A DNA stretch of 64,000 nucleotides. Origin: SIG78 sp036677805 (lineage in GTDB: Bacteria; Verrucomicrobiota; Lentisphaeria; Victivallales; Victivallaceae). The DNA is taken from contig JAVBVS010000011.1 of the NCBI GenBank assembly GCA_036677805.1, forward strand, positions 76,843 to 140,842. Direction: 5' to 3'. The translations under genes were made by a program, and so were the position numbers. Shown piece by piece: positions 17,594 through 24,945 of this stretch. The notes below the pieces were generated by a model. It was not told where the DNA came from and made no database searches. It saw nothing but the letters and a program-made list of their open reading frames with translations. Within the stretch, counting starts at the first letter, position 1. Each line of letters begins with the position of its first letter.

Positions 17594-20500
17594 TTATTTC
17601 AACAGGAACTTGAGTTCGTCAATCGTCAATTTTTCGGTAGCCAGGGCCGGGTTGTCCACCACCTGGTCGAAGATTTCGCGTTTCTTTTCCTGAAGCCTCA
17701 GAATTTTCTCCTCGATCGAATCGTTGACCAGGAGTTTCAGAATCCGCACCGGACGGGTCTGCCCGATGCGATGGGTCCGGTCGGCCGCCTGAAGCTCCGC
17801 CGCCGGATTCCACCACGGGTCATAGATCATGACCGTATCCGCCGAAGTCAGGTTCAATCCGGTTCCTCCGGCCTTCAGACTCAGCAGGAAAATCGGAATT
17901 TCCGGCGTATCGTTGAATTCATCGACCACCGCCTGCCGGTTGCGGGTGGCGCCGTCGAGATAACAATAGCGGATGCCGGAAGCGTTGAGCCAGGAGCGAA
18001 CCAGCGCCAACAGCGAAGTGAACTGGCTGAAAAGCAGCATCTTGTGATGGCTGTCGAGATGTTCGAGCACCAGTTCCTGAAGCAGCTCGAACTTGGCCGA
18101 TTCGCCGTCGGCGTGGCTTTTGTTTTCACCCAGCAGCGCAGGATGGCAGCAAATCTGGCGCAGCCGCAAAAGCGTGGTCAGAATCTCGAAATTGCCGCGA
18201 CTGCTGCCGGCGGGGTCCTGTTCCAGGTGCGCCAGCTGTTTCCGGCCCTCGGCCAGCATCTGGTCGTAAAGTGCACGCTGGGCCGGCTCCATGGTGCAGA
18301 AACAGCTGCATTCCTCGCGCGGCGGCAGCTCCGGCGCCACCATCGCCTTGTTGCGCCGCTTGATGAAAGGCGCCACCCGCGCCGCCAGCTCCGACTGCAA
18401 TTCCGGCGATCCGGCGATATCGGCGTAGGTTTTCTTGAAGCTGTTGAAACTGCCGAGCAAACCCGGGTGGAGGAAGTCGAAGATGCTCCACAGATCGTCC
18501 GGAGAATTTTCCAGCGGCGTCCCGGTAAGCACCAGCTTGTGCCTCGCCTTCAGCGCCTTGCAGCTCTGGGCGTTGGCCGTCCCCGGATTCTTGATATGCT
18601 GAGCCTCGTCGAGGATCACCAGCGTGAAATACTGTTTGCTCAGCTGCGCGATTTCGCGCCGCGCCAGCGTGTACGACACCACCACCAGATCGTAATCGGT
18701 AAGATGCCCCAGCACCGTGTCGCGCTGCGAACCGTAAAGCGCCCCGACCTTGTATGCGGGCAGGAAGCGGTTGCATTCGCGCTGCCAGTTTTCAACCAGG
18801 CTGGCCGGACAGACCACCAGCGCCGGCGGCGCTCCGGCGACGCGCAGCAGATTGAGCGCCGCCAATGCCTGCACCGTCTTGCCGAGACCCATTTCGTCGG
18901 CCAGAATCACGTTGAATCCGTTGCCGAGCATCCGCCGCAGCCAGTCCACGCCCTGCTGCTGATAGGGGCGCAGCTTGGCCTGAATCGGCGGCGTGGAAAC
19001 AATATTGGGCGCCTCCGGCGGCGTATCGCTGAAGACATGGCGCGCCAGCGCGGCAGGCAATGCCTCCGGCCACTGCCGGGTCAGGTAATGATAATAATTG
19101 AGCATCACCCGGGGCAGCGCGAAACTGTGCGAACTCTCATCAAGGCGCTGAATGATGCCGTTGAGCTTCTGTACCGTCCGCGCCACCGCGGGCGGCAGCG
19201 CCGCGGGCATGCCGTTGTCGAGCAAAAGATAGCGCGCCTGATTGCGGGCCGCCAGACAGAGGTTTTTCCAGCCGGTTTCGCCGCCGCGGCGGTCGTGCCA
19301 GCGATAGCAGAAGGTGAAATTGTCGGCAGCGTCGATCGCGTCGGTCGCGTCGCAGGAAAGTTCGATCGCCGGCAGGCCGTTGCCGCCGGCGGCGAGTCTG
19401 CTCAACGCCCCGCCCAATACCAGTTTCGGATATTTTCCCAGCCAGTCCGGCAGCACCGAATCGAGAAAAAGTCCGATCGTCTCGGGTTCGCCGAGTTCGA
19501 AACGCCCCTGCGCCGGATCGCCGGAGGCGCCCAGCATGCGAAAGGCATTGACCACGTCGGTTTCAAGCGCTTCCTGCCGCAGCCAGAAGCGGCCCCGGGT
19601 GCCCGGCACCATCCGCCCGGCGTCGGGATGAAACGACTCCTCGTCATAGACGAAACGCAGTTCCAGCGAGAGTTTTTCCGATGCCAGCAGGCCTTCAAGC
19701 AAGATGGCGCAATCCGGAGTCTCCGGCGTCGCATCCTTGCCGTATTTCACGCATTCCAGCGGCGGATGAGCCAGAAACGATTCGCTGCCCGGCGTCGCGT
19801 CGGACCAGATGCCGAGCCGGAAGAAGTTGCGCAGAAAACCGATTTCACAGTCGGCCGCCACCCAGAAATACTCCCCGCCCTTGCCGACCCAGCAGCCGGA
19901 GCGGCCCGTAATCACCTTGGCCGAATGGATTTCGAGCAACGCGCCGCGAAACCGGATGCCGGGCGCATATTCGCGGCCGGCGGAACCGTGCTTGACCAGA
20001 ATCACCGCGCGGGCGTTGGCCTCGGTATGAATGATGAGCCGGCGGCCGTTGCGGAAAAAACGTTCAAAATCGCCCAGGCAGTGAAAAAGCTCGGCGGTCT
20101 GTTCGGAGTTGAGCAGAATATTGGAACTGTCGGCTTCGCCGTTGATCGCCAGAAACCGGATGATCTGCCGGTCCTGAAGCGAAAACTGATTCAGCTTCAG
20201 CGTCACCGCCAGCGTCTTGTCGAAAAAGAGCTGGCGCAGGTTGTTGAGATTGCCCAGATATTCGCGCTTGTCGGCGCGCAGCCGGACCGAAAGCACCGCA
20301 TTTTCCCATTTGCTCGGGACATGCGGAAACGCCGACTCGGCCTGAATGAAAACCTCGGCCTCCGGCTGCGGAATGCACTCTTTGCTCAATGTTTCCAACC
20401 CGGCATTCTTCAAGCCGGTATATTGGGCGCTCTCGCTGTCGATCTCGGCCGACTGTTCCGGCAGCCGGAACTGGCCGGAATACATCAGCAGCGCCAGCGC

Positions 20501-20755
20501 ATGATCGCAGACCTTGCCTTCGGCCAGGGCGGCGGCGGCGGCGGAACAATCGCACTCGGATTGCGGCGGCTCCCCGGGTTTGACGGTGACGTGAATATTG
20601 CCGCTCTTATCGGAAATCACCGCGTGAAGCCGCCCATCCGCATCGCGGAACGCCCCTTTGATCCGGTTCAGTTTGAGCAATTGCTTCGCCTGCTTGAGCG
20701 TACTCTCACAGGAAAACGCGATCAGGCGTTCTTCAAACGCCGACTTTCCCTTCAT
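17594..20755 (-). CDS. SNF2-family ATPase/helicase with N-terminal SWIM zinc finger, heading the recCBD operon
   Basis: Rad54/SNF2-like DNA translocase, 1,053 residues, probably cytoplasmic and DNA-bound. A SWIM-type zinc finger (C-x-C-x12-C-x-H, residues 68, 70, 83 and 85) sits near the N-terminus, followed by a roughly 500-residue region typical of bacterial SNF2-helicase-associated proteins. The ATPase has ILADEMGLGKTVQALAALNL, VILDEAQHIKN, LVLTGTPLENSPDDLWSIFD, LLFSQFTSLLALVRSWL and SLKAGGTGLNLTSADTVMIY with a terminal THRIGQTRPVRI block. The ATG at 20755 has GGGAGG 5 bases upstream; an in-frame ATG 7 codons earlier has none. It lies 12 bases before recC. The substrate (protein-bound DNA, RNA polymerase or recombination intermediates) cannot be read from sequence. 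Confidence 0.93.
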   Translation of the reverse strand: MKGKSAFEERLIAFSCESTLKQAKQLLKLNRIKGAFRDADGRLHAVISDKSGNIHVTVKPGEPPQSECDCSAAAAALAEGKVCDHALALLMYSGQFRLPEQSAEIDSESAQYTGLKNAGLETLSKECIPQPEAEVFIQAESAFPHVPSKWENAVLSVRLRADKREYLGNLNNLRQLFFDKTLAVTLKLNQFSLQDRQIIRFLAINGEADSSNILLNSEQTAELFHCLGDFERFFRNGRRLIIHTEANARAVILVKHGSAGREYAPGIRFRGALLEIHSAKVITGRSGCWVGKGGEYFWVAADCEIGFLRNFFRLGIWSDATPGSESFLAHPPLECVKYGKDATPETPDCAILLEGLLASEKLSLELRFVYDEESFHPDAGRMVPGTRGRFWLRQEALETDVVNAFRMLGASGDPAQGRFELGEPETIGLFLDSVLPDWLGKYPKLVLGGALSRLAAGGNGLPAIELSCDATDAIDAADNFTFCYRWHDRRGGETGWKNLCLAARNQARYLLLDNGMPAALPPAVARTVQKLNGIIQRLDESSHSFALPRVMLNYYHYLTRQWPEALPAALARHVFSDTPPEAPNIVSTPPIQAKLRPYQQQGVDWLRRMLGNGFNVILADEMGLGKTVQALAALNLLRVAGAPPALVVCPASLVENWQRECNRFLPAYKVGALYGSQRDTVLGHLTDYDLVVVSYTLARREIAQLSKQYFTLVILDEAQHIKNPGTANAQSCKALKARHKLVLTGTPLENSPDDLWSIFDFLHPGLLGSFNSFKKTYADIAGSPELQSELAARVAPFIKRRNKAMVAPELPPREECSCFCTMEPAQRALYDQMLAEGRKQLAHLEQDPAGSSRGNFEILTTLLRLRQICCHPALLGENKSHADGESAKFELLQELVLEHLDSHHKMLLFSQFTSLLALVRSWLNASGIRYCYLDGATRNRQAVVDEFNDTPEIPIFLLSLKAGGTGLNLTSADTVMIYDPWWNPAAELQAADRTHRIGQTRPVRILKLLVNDSIEEKILRLQEKKREIFDQVVDNPALATEKLTIDELKFLLK

Positions 20756-20882
20756 CACCGCCTCCCGTCGCGCCATGAAATCATACGGTAAATCCCGCTA
20801 CTATAAACCCGGATTTTTTAAAATGCAACAACATTTTCAGAAAAAACTCTTTTTTTTCTGGCGAAGCCCGCCGCATTGTGTC

Positions 20883-20904
20883 ATATTATATTAAAATATA
20901 ATAT
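20883..20904. promoter_or_regulatory. AT-only perfect inverted repeat in the divergent SNF2/nnr promoter region
   Basis: ATATTATATT, two A bases, AATATAATAT: a perfect 10-bp inverted repeat made only of A and T in a GC-rich genome, between the divergent SNF2-recCBD operon and the NAD(P)HX repair gene. Each arm contains TATAAT (plus strand 20897-20902; minus strand 20890-20885), so it can supply back-to-back -10 elements. A weak -35 (TTGTGT, 20876-20881) exists for the plus direction; none is obvious for the minus direction. It may be a shared promoter core, an operator, or both. Confidence 0.5.
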
Positions 20905-20945
20905 TTTTATTCTCGTCACGGTCCGAGCCGCCGGGAGATTCCATC

Positions 20946-22460
20946 ATGACCATCGTCACCGCCGACGCCATGCGCCGCTTTGAAACGGATTGCTTCGCCG
21001 CCGGAAGCGCCATGCCGGAAGGCCTCATGGCCGAAGCCGGCCGCGGCGCGGCGGATTGTTTTCACGATTTTTTCCGGGCGCTGCCGCCCGCCGCCCGCCG
21101 CCGGGTGATCATCGCCGCCGGACATGGCAACAACGGCGGCGACGGCATTGTCATGGCCGGGCATCTTGCGCGCGAACTGAAGGATACGGCAATCGAACTC
21201 CATCTCGTCTGCGTCCCGGACAAGCTGTCGTCCGCGGCGCGGCACTTCTACTCCGCACTGCCCCGGGGGGTGCCGGTGCATTGCGGCACGCTGCCGCAAT
21301 TCCGTCCCGGCGACGTGATCGTCGATGCTCTGCTCGGAACCGGATTGAGCGGCAATCTGCGCGAACCCTATCGCAGCTGGATTGCGCGCCTCAACGCCTC
21401 CCGCTGTCCGGTTTTCAGCGTCGATCTGCCTTCTGGCCTGGGCTCGGACTGCTGCGTTCAGGCCGACATGACCGCCGCCATCGGCTGGTTCAAGGATTCG
21501 CTCTTCACCCCGGAAGGCGCCCGTTGCGCCGGACGGCTGCGGCGCATTGCGCTCACCCTGCCCGGCGAGCCGGAGCGTTGCGGCACGGCCATCGACGCCG
21601 AAGCCGTCGCCCGCCGGTTCCGGCGGCTCGACGCCGCGATTCACAAATATCAGAAGGGTTCCGTCCTGCTGCTGGGCGGTTCCGTCGCCTATCCGCACGC
21701 GCCGTTTTTGAGCGGCCGGGCCGCGCTCCGTGCCGGAGCCGGGATGGTGCGGCTGCTGACCCCCGCCGGCGTCACGATCCCCGGCGGCGCGCCGCTGGCG
21801 CTGATCGCCAGCCCGCTCTCCGGCAATCACGGCTTTTTCAGCGGGCGCGATCTGGACGAATTGAGCACTTACACCGCCAGAGTCGATGTCGTGGCCGCCG
21901 GTCCCGGCCTGGGCCGTCACGAAAGCGTCCGGGACTTTCTCGCCGGAATCGTCAAACTGCCGCTGCCGCTGGTGCTGGACGCCGATGCGCTTTATTTCGC
22001 CGCGGAAATGGCCGACGCGATCCGCGCCCGGACCGCCCCCACCGTGCTTACGCCTCACGCCGGAGAAGCCGCGTTGCTGGCCGCCGGAGCGGGGGTGAGC
22101 TCGATTCCGAATGATCCGGTCGCCGACGCCCGGTCGCTGGCCGACGCCTACGCCGCCTGTATCGTCCGGAAAGGCTGTCACAGCGTAATCGCGCTGCCCG
22201 GCGGTCATTGTGTGCGCAACAGTTCGGGCTGCCCGGCGCTGGCCACCGCAGGTTCCGGCGACTGCCTGACCGGAATGATCGCGGCAGCGCTGGCCGGAGA
22301 TTCCGCAGGCGAACTGCTGCCGGCGGTGGCGGAGGCGGTTTTCCTCCACGGACTGGCCGGAGAACTGGCCGCGGAAGTTTATGGCATGCGCGGCGCGATC
22401 GCCGACGACCTGCCGGAATTGATTCCCGCGGCGCGGCGGTCGATTACGCCCTTCGCCTGA
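20946..22460 (+). CDS. nnr: Bifunctional NAD(P)H-hydrate epimerase / ADP-dependent NAD(P)H-hydrate dehydratase
   Basis: Metabolite-repair enzyme that restores hydrated NADH and NADPH, 504 residues. The N-terminal YjeF_N epimerase half (about 1-210) carries IIAAGHGNNGGDGIVMAGHL and VIVDALLGTGLSGNLREPYR. The C-terminal ribokinase-like dehydratase half carries VLLLGGSVAYPHAPFLSGRA, AAGPGLGRHESVRDFL, VLDADALYF, LTPHAGEAALL and ATAGSGDCLTGMIAAALAG, the last being the ATP/ADP-binding anion hole. The start has GGGAGA at 8 bases. It is divergent from the SNF2-recCBD operon and transcribed towards the sugar-isomerase-like gene, from which a 225-base gap with its own -10 box separates it. The length is normal for the fused form. 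Confidence 0.95.
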   Translation: MTIVTADAMRRFETDCFAAGSAMPEGLMAEAGRGAADCFHDFFRALPPAARRRVIIAAGHGNNGGDGIVMAGHLARELKDTAIELHLVCVPDKLSSAARHFYSALPRGVPVHCGTLPQFRPGDVIVDALLGTGLSGNLREPYRSWIARLNASRCPVFSVDLPSGLGSDCCVQADMTAAIGWFKDSLFTPEGARCAGRLRRIALTLPGEPERCGTAIDAEAVARRFRRLDAAIHKYQKGSVLLLGGSVAYPHAPFLSGRAALRAGAGMVRLLTPAGVTIPGGAPLALIASPLSGNHGFFSGRDLDELSTYTARVDVVAAGPGLGRHESVRDFLAGIVKLPLPLVLDADALYFAAEMADAIRARTAPTVLTPHAGEAALLAAGAGVSSIPNDPVADARSLADAYAACIVRKGCHSVIALPGGHCVRNSSGCPALATAGSGDCLTGMIAAALAGDSAGELLPAVAEAVFLHGLAGELAAEVYGMRGAIADDLPELIPAARRSITPFA

Positions 22461-22640
22461 CTCTGAGCCGGACCGAAAACAGGTTTTGACCGAATTTTGC
22501 CTAACACGATTCAGTTTCCCGGTTTTCTCCACCCTTTTCCCGGAAAGAAATGGACCTGAAAAATGGCCGGAGAGCAGAGAAAAGCGCCGATTTTATTGCA
22601 AAAATATTTGCAACCGGACGGGAAAGAATGTACTGTAAAC

Positions 22641-22646
22641 TATAAT
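22641..22646 (+). promoter_or_regulatory. Possible -10 box for the TIM-barrel isomerase transcription unit
   Basis: TATAAT about 40 bases before the start at 22686, in the 225-base gap after nnr. No good -35 stands 16-18 bases upstream (the nearest TTGCAA is too far), so the call is weak. The adjacent tandem ATTCCATAG / TTCCATAG is the only other structure noticed in this gap. Confidence 0.35.
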
Positions 22647-22685
22647 TGCGATTCCATAGTTCCATAGCAGGAGGAGTTTGATTTT

Positions 22686-23495
22686 ATGTTGAGATGCAGT
22701 ATCTCGGTCTACGGCGCGCATCTGCTTGTGCCGGAAAACGACCGCACCGTCGCCAATATCGTCCGTGCTTCGGCCGGACTCGGATTCGACGCCATTGACC
22801 TCGGCTATTACTGGGGGGAAAACCGCAAGGCGGAGATGGCCGAAATCAGGAAACTGGCGCCCGAACTCGGCATCGCCGTCGGTCATTACATCGTCGGCAA
22901 CAACTTCGGCAACGCCGCCGAAAAAGGCGCTACCGAGCTGGCTGCGGAAATCGACAAGGTGAAAGTCGCACTCGACGAAGCGGCCGAAATGGGCTGTGCC
23001 GCGTTGCGGATTTTCGGCGGCGGCTATGAATTGGAATGGAACGCCTACTGCGGCAAGATCGCCGAGGCGCTTGCCGCCTGCGTCGACCATGCCAAGGCCG
23101 CCAATGTGATCATGGCGCTCGAAGACCACGGCGCACTGTGCAAAAATTCCGCCCAGATGCTCTATTATCTGACCGCGGTCAACTCGCCGTGGCTGCGCGC
23201 CAATGTCGACATCGGCAACTTCTGGAACTACGGCGAATTGCCCGAAACCGGCGTACGCGCCATGGCCAAATACGCCGCCATGGTCCACGTCAAGGATCTG
23301 CGCCGGGTCAACGGTACGCTCCTGCCGGTACCGGTCGGCGAAGGTGAAATCGATTTCCGGAACTGCTTCCGGATGTTGGCCGAGGCCGGATACAGCGGGC
23401 TCATCTCATTGGAATACGAATGTCAGCTGGGCAATCCGAAGCACGGCATCGCCCAGAGTCTGGCGCATATGCGCCGTTGTGCGACGGGATTCTGA
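22686..23495 (+). CDS. Sugar phosphate isomerase/epimerase-like TIM barrel (xylose isomerase-like)
   Basis: Cytoplasmic metal-dependent TIM-barrel enzyme, 269 residues. Conserved family blocks in order: N-terminal MLRCSISVYGAHLLVPEN, LGFDAIDLGYYWGENR, GCAALRIFGGGY, IMALEDHGALCKNS (metal-ligand Glu), ANVDIGNFWNYGE (Asp), AMVHVKDLRRVNG (His) and GLISLEYECQLGNPKHG (Glu). These are the four ligand positions of the AP endonuclease 2/xylose-isomerase-like superfamily, so it is probably active. The substrate cannot be deduced; carbohydrate or inositol-type epimerases are the usual annotation. AGGAGG lies about 10 bases before the ATG. The two membrane-protein genes downstream follow closely and may share its transcript. 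Confidence 0.88.
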   Translation: MLRCSISVYGAHLLVPENDRTVANIVRASAGLGFDAIDLGYYWGENRKAEMAEIRKLAPELGIAVGHYIVGNNFGNAAEKGATELAAEIDKVKVALDEAAEMGCAALRIFGGGYELEWNAYCGKIAEALAACVDHAKAANVIMALEDHGALCKNSAQMLYYLTAVNSPWLRANVDIGNFWNYGELPETGVRAMAKYAAMVHVKDLRRVNGTLLPVPVGEGEIDFRNCFRMLAEAGYSGLISLEYECQLGNPKHGIAQSLAHMRRCATGF

Positions 23496-23519
23496 ACCAT
23501 TTGAACCGGAGGCGGTTCC

Positions 23520-24230
23520 ATGAACAATCGGGTCGATTACCTCAGCGACAAGCTGGTCCATGCCCGCGAGCGGATCAAAGCTCGCCAGCAGGCACTGACC
23601 GCCGTCCGGGGCGGTAATCCGCCCGATGCGGCCAGTGCCGCCGAATCTCCGGCGCTTGCGGCGCCGGAGATGGCCGATCCGGTTCCGGATAACACCCCGC
23701 CCCCGGCGGTCGAAGCAGCGCGGCCGGCCGACGTTCCGTCCGCGCCGTTTCCGGCGGCGGATGCCGCCGGCAAACAGCAGGCTTTCGACCGGCGTTACGA
23801 TCAGACCCTCCAGCTCCGGCGCGATCTCGAACAGCGGCTGATCCGCTGTGTGACCCAGGCCGAAGGCCGGCTGGCCGAGGCCGAAACGCTGTGTTCGCAG
23901 CTGACCGAGCTGTCCGCCCGGCTCGACGCCCGGATGGCGGCGCTTCGGGAGCTGGAACTGCCGGAAGCCGGCGACTTGAGCATCATCGAACTCGGCGACC
24001 TTTACCGGGGCATCGACCGCGAGCGGCTGGAATTCTTTCAGCTGGAGGCCCAGATCGAGCGTCTCGACCGCGGAATCCCCGTTCCCGGCCAGGCGCACCA
24101 TGCGCCGCCGGGACCGGCGGATTTCAAACAGGCGTTCAAAATCGGGCTGGGGTTCACGCTGCCCCTGATTCTGGGATTGGGCGGCGCCATCCTGCTCGGA
24201 GCGCTGCTGCTGTTTCTGAGCTGGAGATAA
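23520..24230 (+). CDS. Unknown coiled-coil protein with C-terminal membrane anchor
   Basis: 236 residues, no family recognised. Three parts can be seen: a positively charged N-terminus, a Pro/Ala-rich linker at about 35-80, a long charged helix at about 85-190 with heptad-like Leu/Gln/Glu spacing (LQLRRDLEQRLIRCVTQAEG; LAEAETLCSQLTELSARLDA), and one hydrophobic segment at the very end (LPLILGLGGAILLGALLLFL). The layout is that of a tail-anchored inner-membrane protein with a cytoplasmic coiled coil. The start has GGAGG 7 bases upstream and lies 24 bases after the isomerase stop; the next gene begins 3 bases after its stop. Codon use with high G/C in third positions supports real coding. Partner and function unknown. 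Confidence 0.8.
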   Translation: MNNRVDYLSDKLVHARERIKARQQALTAVRGGNPPDAASAAESPALAAPEMADPVPDNTPPPAVEAARPADVPSAPFPAADAAGKQQAFDRRYDQTLQLRRDLEQRLIRCVTQAEGRLAEAETLCSQLTELSARLDARMAALRELELPEAGDLSIIELGDLYRGIDRERLEFFQLEAQIERLDRGIPVPGQAHHAPPGPADFKQAFKIGLGFTLPLILGLGGAILLGALLLFLSWR

Positions 24231-24233
24231 ATC

Positions 24234-24425
24234 ATGCCGATCCGCAATCTGCCGCACCGCCCCGGCCAGCACAAAATTGCGCGTTACGCCCATACCAAAA
24301 GCTGCGCCCGCGTCTCCGGGCTCACTCCGCCCGCCATCCGCGAAGCCCAGGCCCGGCGGCGCCGCTGGCTGCCGGTGGCGGCGATTTTGATCTGGCTGGC
24401 CGGAATTCTTGCCATTTGCGCATAA
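24234..24425 (+). CDS. Unknown small single-pass membrane protein (63 residues)
   Basis: A basic N-terminal half (MPIRNLPHRPGQHKIARYAH, then a QARRRR stretch) followed by one hydrophobic helix at the C-terminus (WLPVAAILIWLAGILAICA). It starts 3 bases after the tail-anchored protein and has GGAG just inside the end of that gene, so the two are probably translated together and may form a complex. Both share the same plan (charged N-terminus, C-terminal helix). No homologue recognised; such short proteins are often missed by annotation. Confidence 0.6.
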   Translation: MPIRNLPHRPGQHKIARYAHTKSCARVSGLTPPAIREAQARRRRWLPVAAILIWLAGILAICA

Positions 24426-24449
24426 TTTTCCGTTTTTGCGGCAAAAAAA

Positions 24450-24479
24450 ATTTGCATTTGGCAAATATAGTCTTATCTT
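24450..24479 (+). promoter_or_regulatory. Promoter with overlapping inverted-repeat operator of the fur-like gene
   Basis: A perfect inverted repeat ATTTGC-N5-GCAAAT (24450-24466) overlaps TTTGCA (24451-24456), which is followed 17 bases later by TATCTT (24474-24479). A repeat across the -35 of a Fur-type repressor gene suggests autorepression and joint control of the downstream rubrerythrin fusion. The half-site differs from the classical Fur/PerR box, so the assignment is inference. Confidence 0.5.
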
Positions 24480-24510
24480 AAATATAGCTTTAATACATTT
24501 GGATGGTTTT

Positions 24511-24936
24511 ATGACGGACGCCGTGCTTCTGGAACAATTTCGGGACATCTGTCGGATGCGGGGCTGGAAATTCACCAGCCAGCGCTTTGCGGTCTATTGT
24601 CATATGCACGGCAATGCCGCTCATCCGACCGCCGATATGGTGCGTCACGCCCTGTTGCCCGATTATCCGGGGATCAGCCGTGACAGCGTCTTTCGGATTC
24701 TGAACGATCTGGCCGAAAGCGGCGTCATCGTGCGAATGCCCCAGACCGACCCGGTGCGTTTCGACGGCAATCCCGGACGCCACGATCACTTTTTCTGCCT
24801 TCACTGCGGCCGGATCGTCGATTTCAAGGTGGAAATCCCGGTGGCGGCCCTGCCGGAGACGGTAGGCGAACTGCACGGACTCGCACTTCGGGCCGACGGT
24901 CTCTGCCGCGATTGCCTGTCAAAATCAAAAAAATAA
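24511..24936 (+). CDS. Fur/PerR-family metal-dependent transcriptional repressor
   Basis: 141-residue winged-helix regulator. The DNA-binding domain has MRGWKFTSQRFAVYCHMHG and HPTADMVRHALLP, with the recognition helix region SRDSVFRILNDLAESGVIVR. The dimerisation/metal part has DPVRFDGNPGRHDHFFCLHCG and a second CRDC pair near the end, giving the two CxxC pairs of the structural zinc site; HDH supplies regulatory-metal ligands. The start at 24511 is used because the open frame upstream runs through the promoter. Its position 9 bases before a rubredoxin/rubrerythrin protein points to a PerR-like peroxide sensor rather than an iron-uptake Fur, though that is inference from context. Confidence 0.9.
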   Translation: MTDAVLLEQFRDICRMRGWKFTSQRFAVYCHMHGNAAHPTADMVRHALLPDYPGISRDSVFRILNDLAESGVIVRMPQTDPVRFDGNPGRHDHFFCLHCGRIVDFKVEIPVAALPETVGELHGLALRADGLCRDCLSKSKK

Positions 24937-24945
24937 AGGAAGGTC

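Noticed and set aside
14681..20791. Plus-strand open frame of 2,036 codons opposite recC and the SNF2 gene
   Set aside because: Very long but antisense to two clear genes, with the Arg/Gln/His composition typical of reverse-complement reading.
20916..22532. Minus-strand open frame of 538 codons opposite nnr
   Set aside because: Antisense shadow; the plus strand holds all NAD(P)HX repair motifs.
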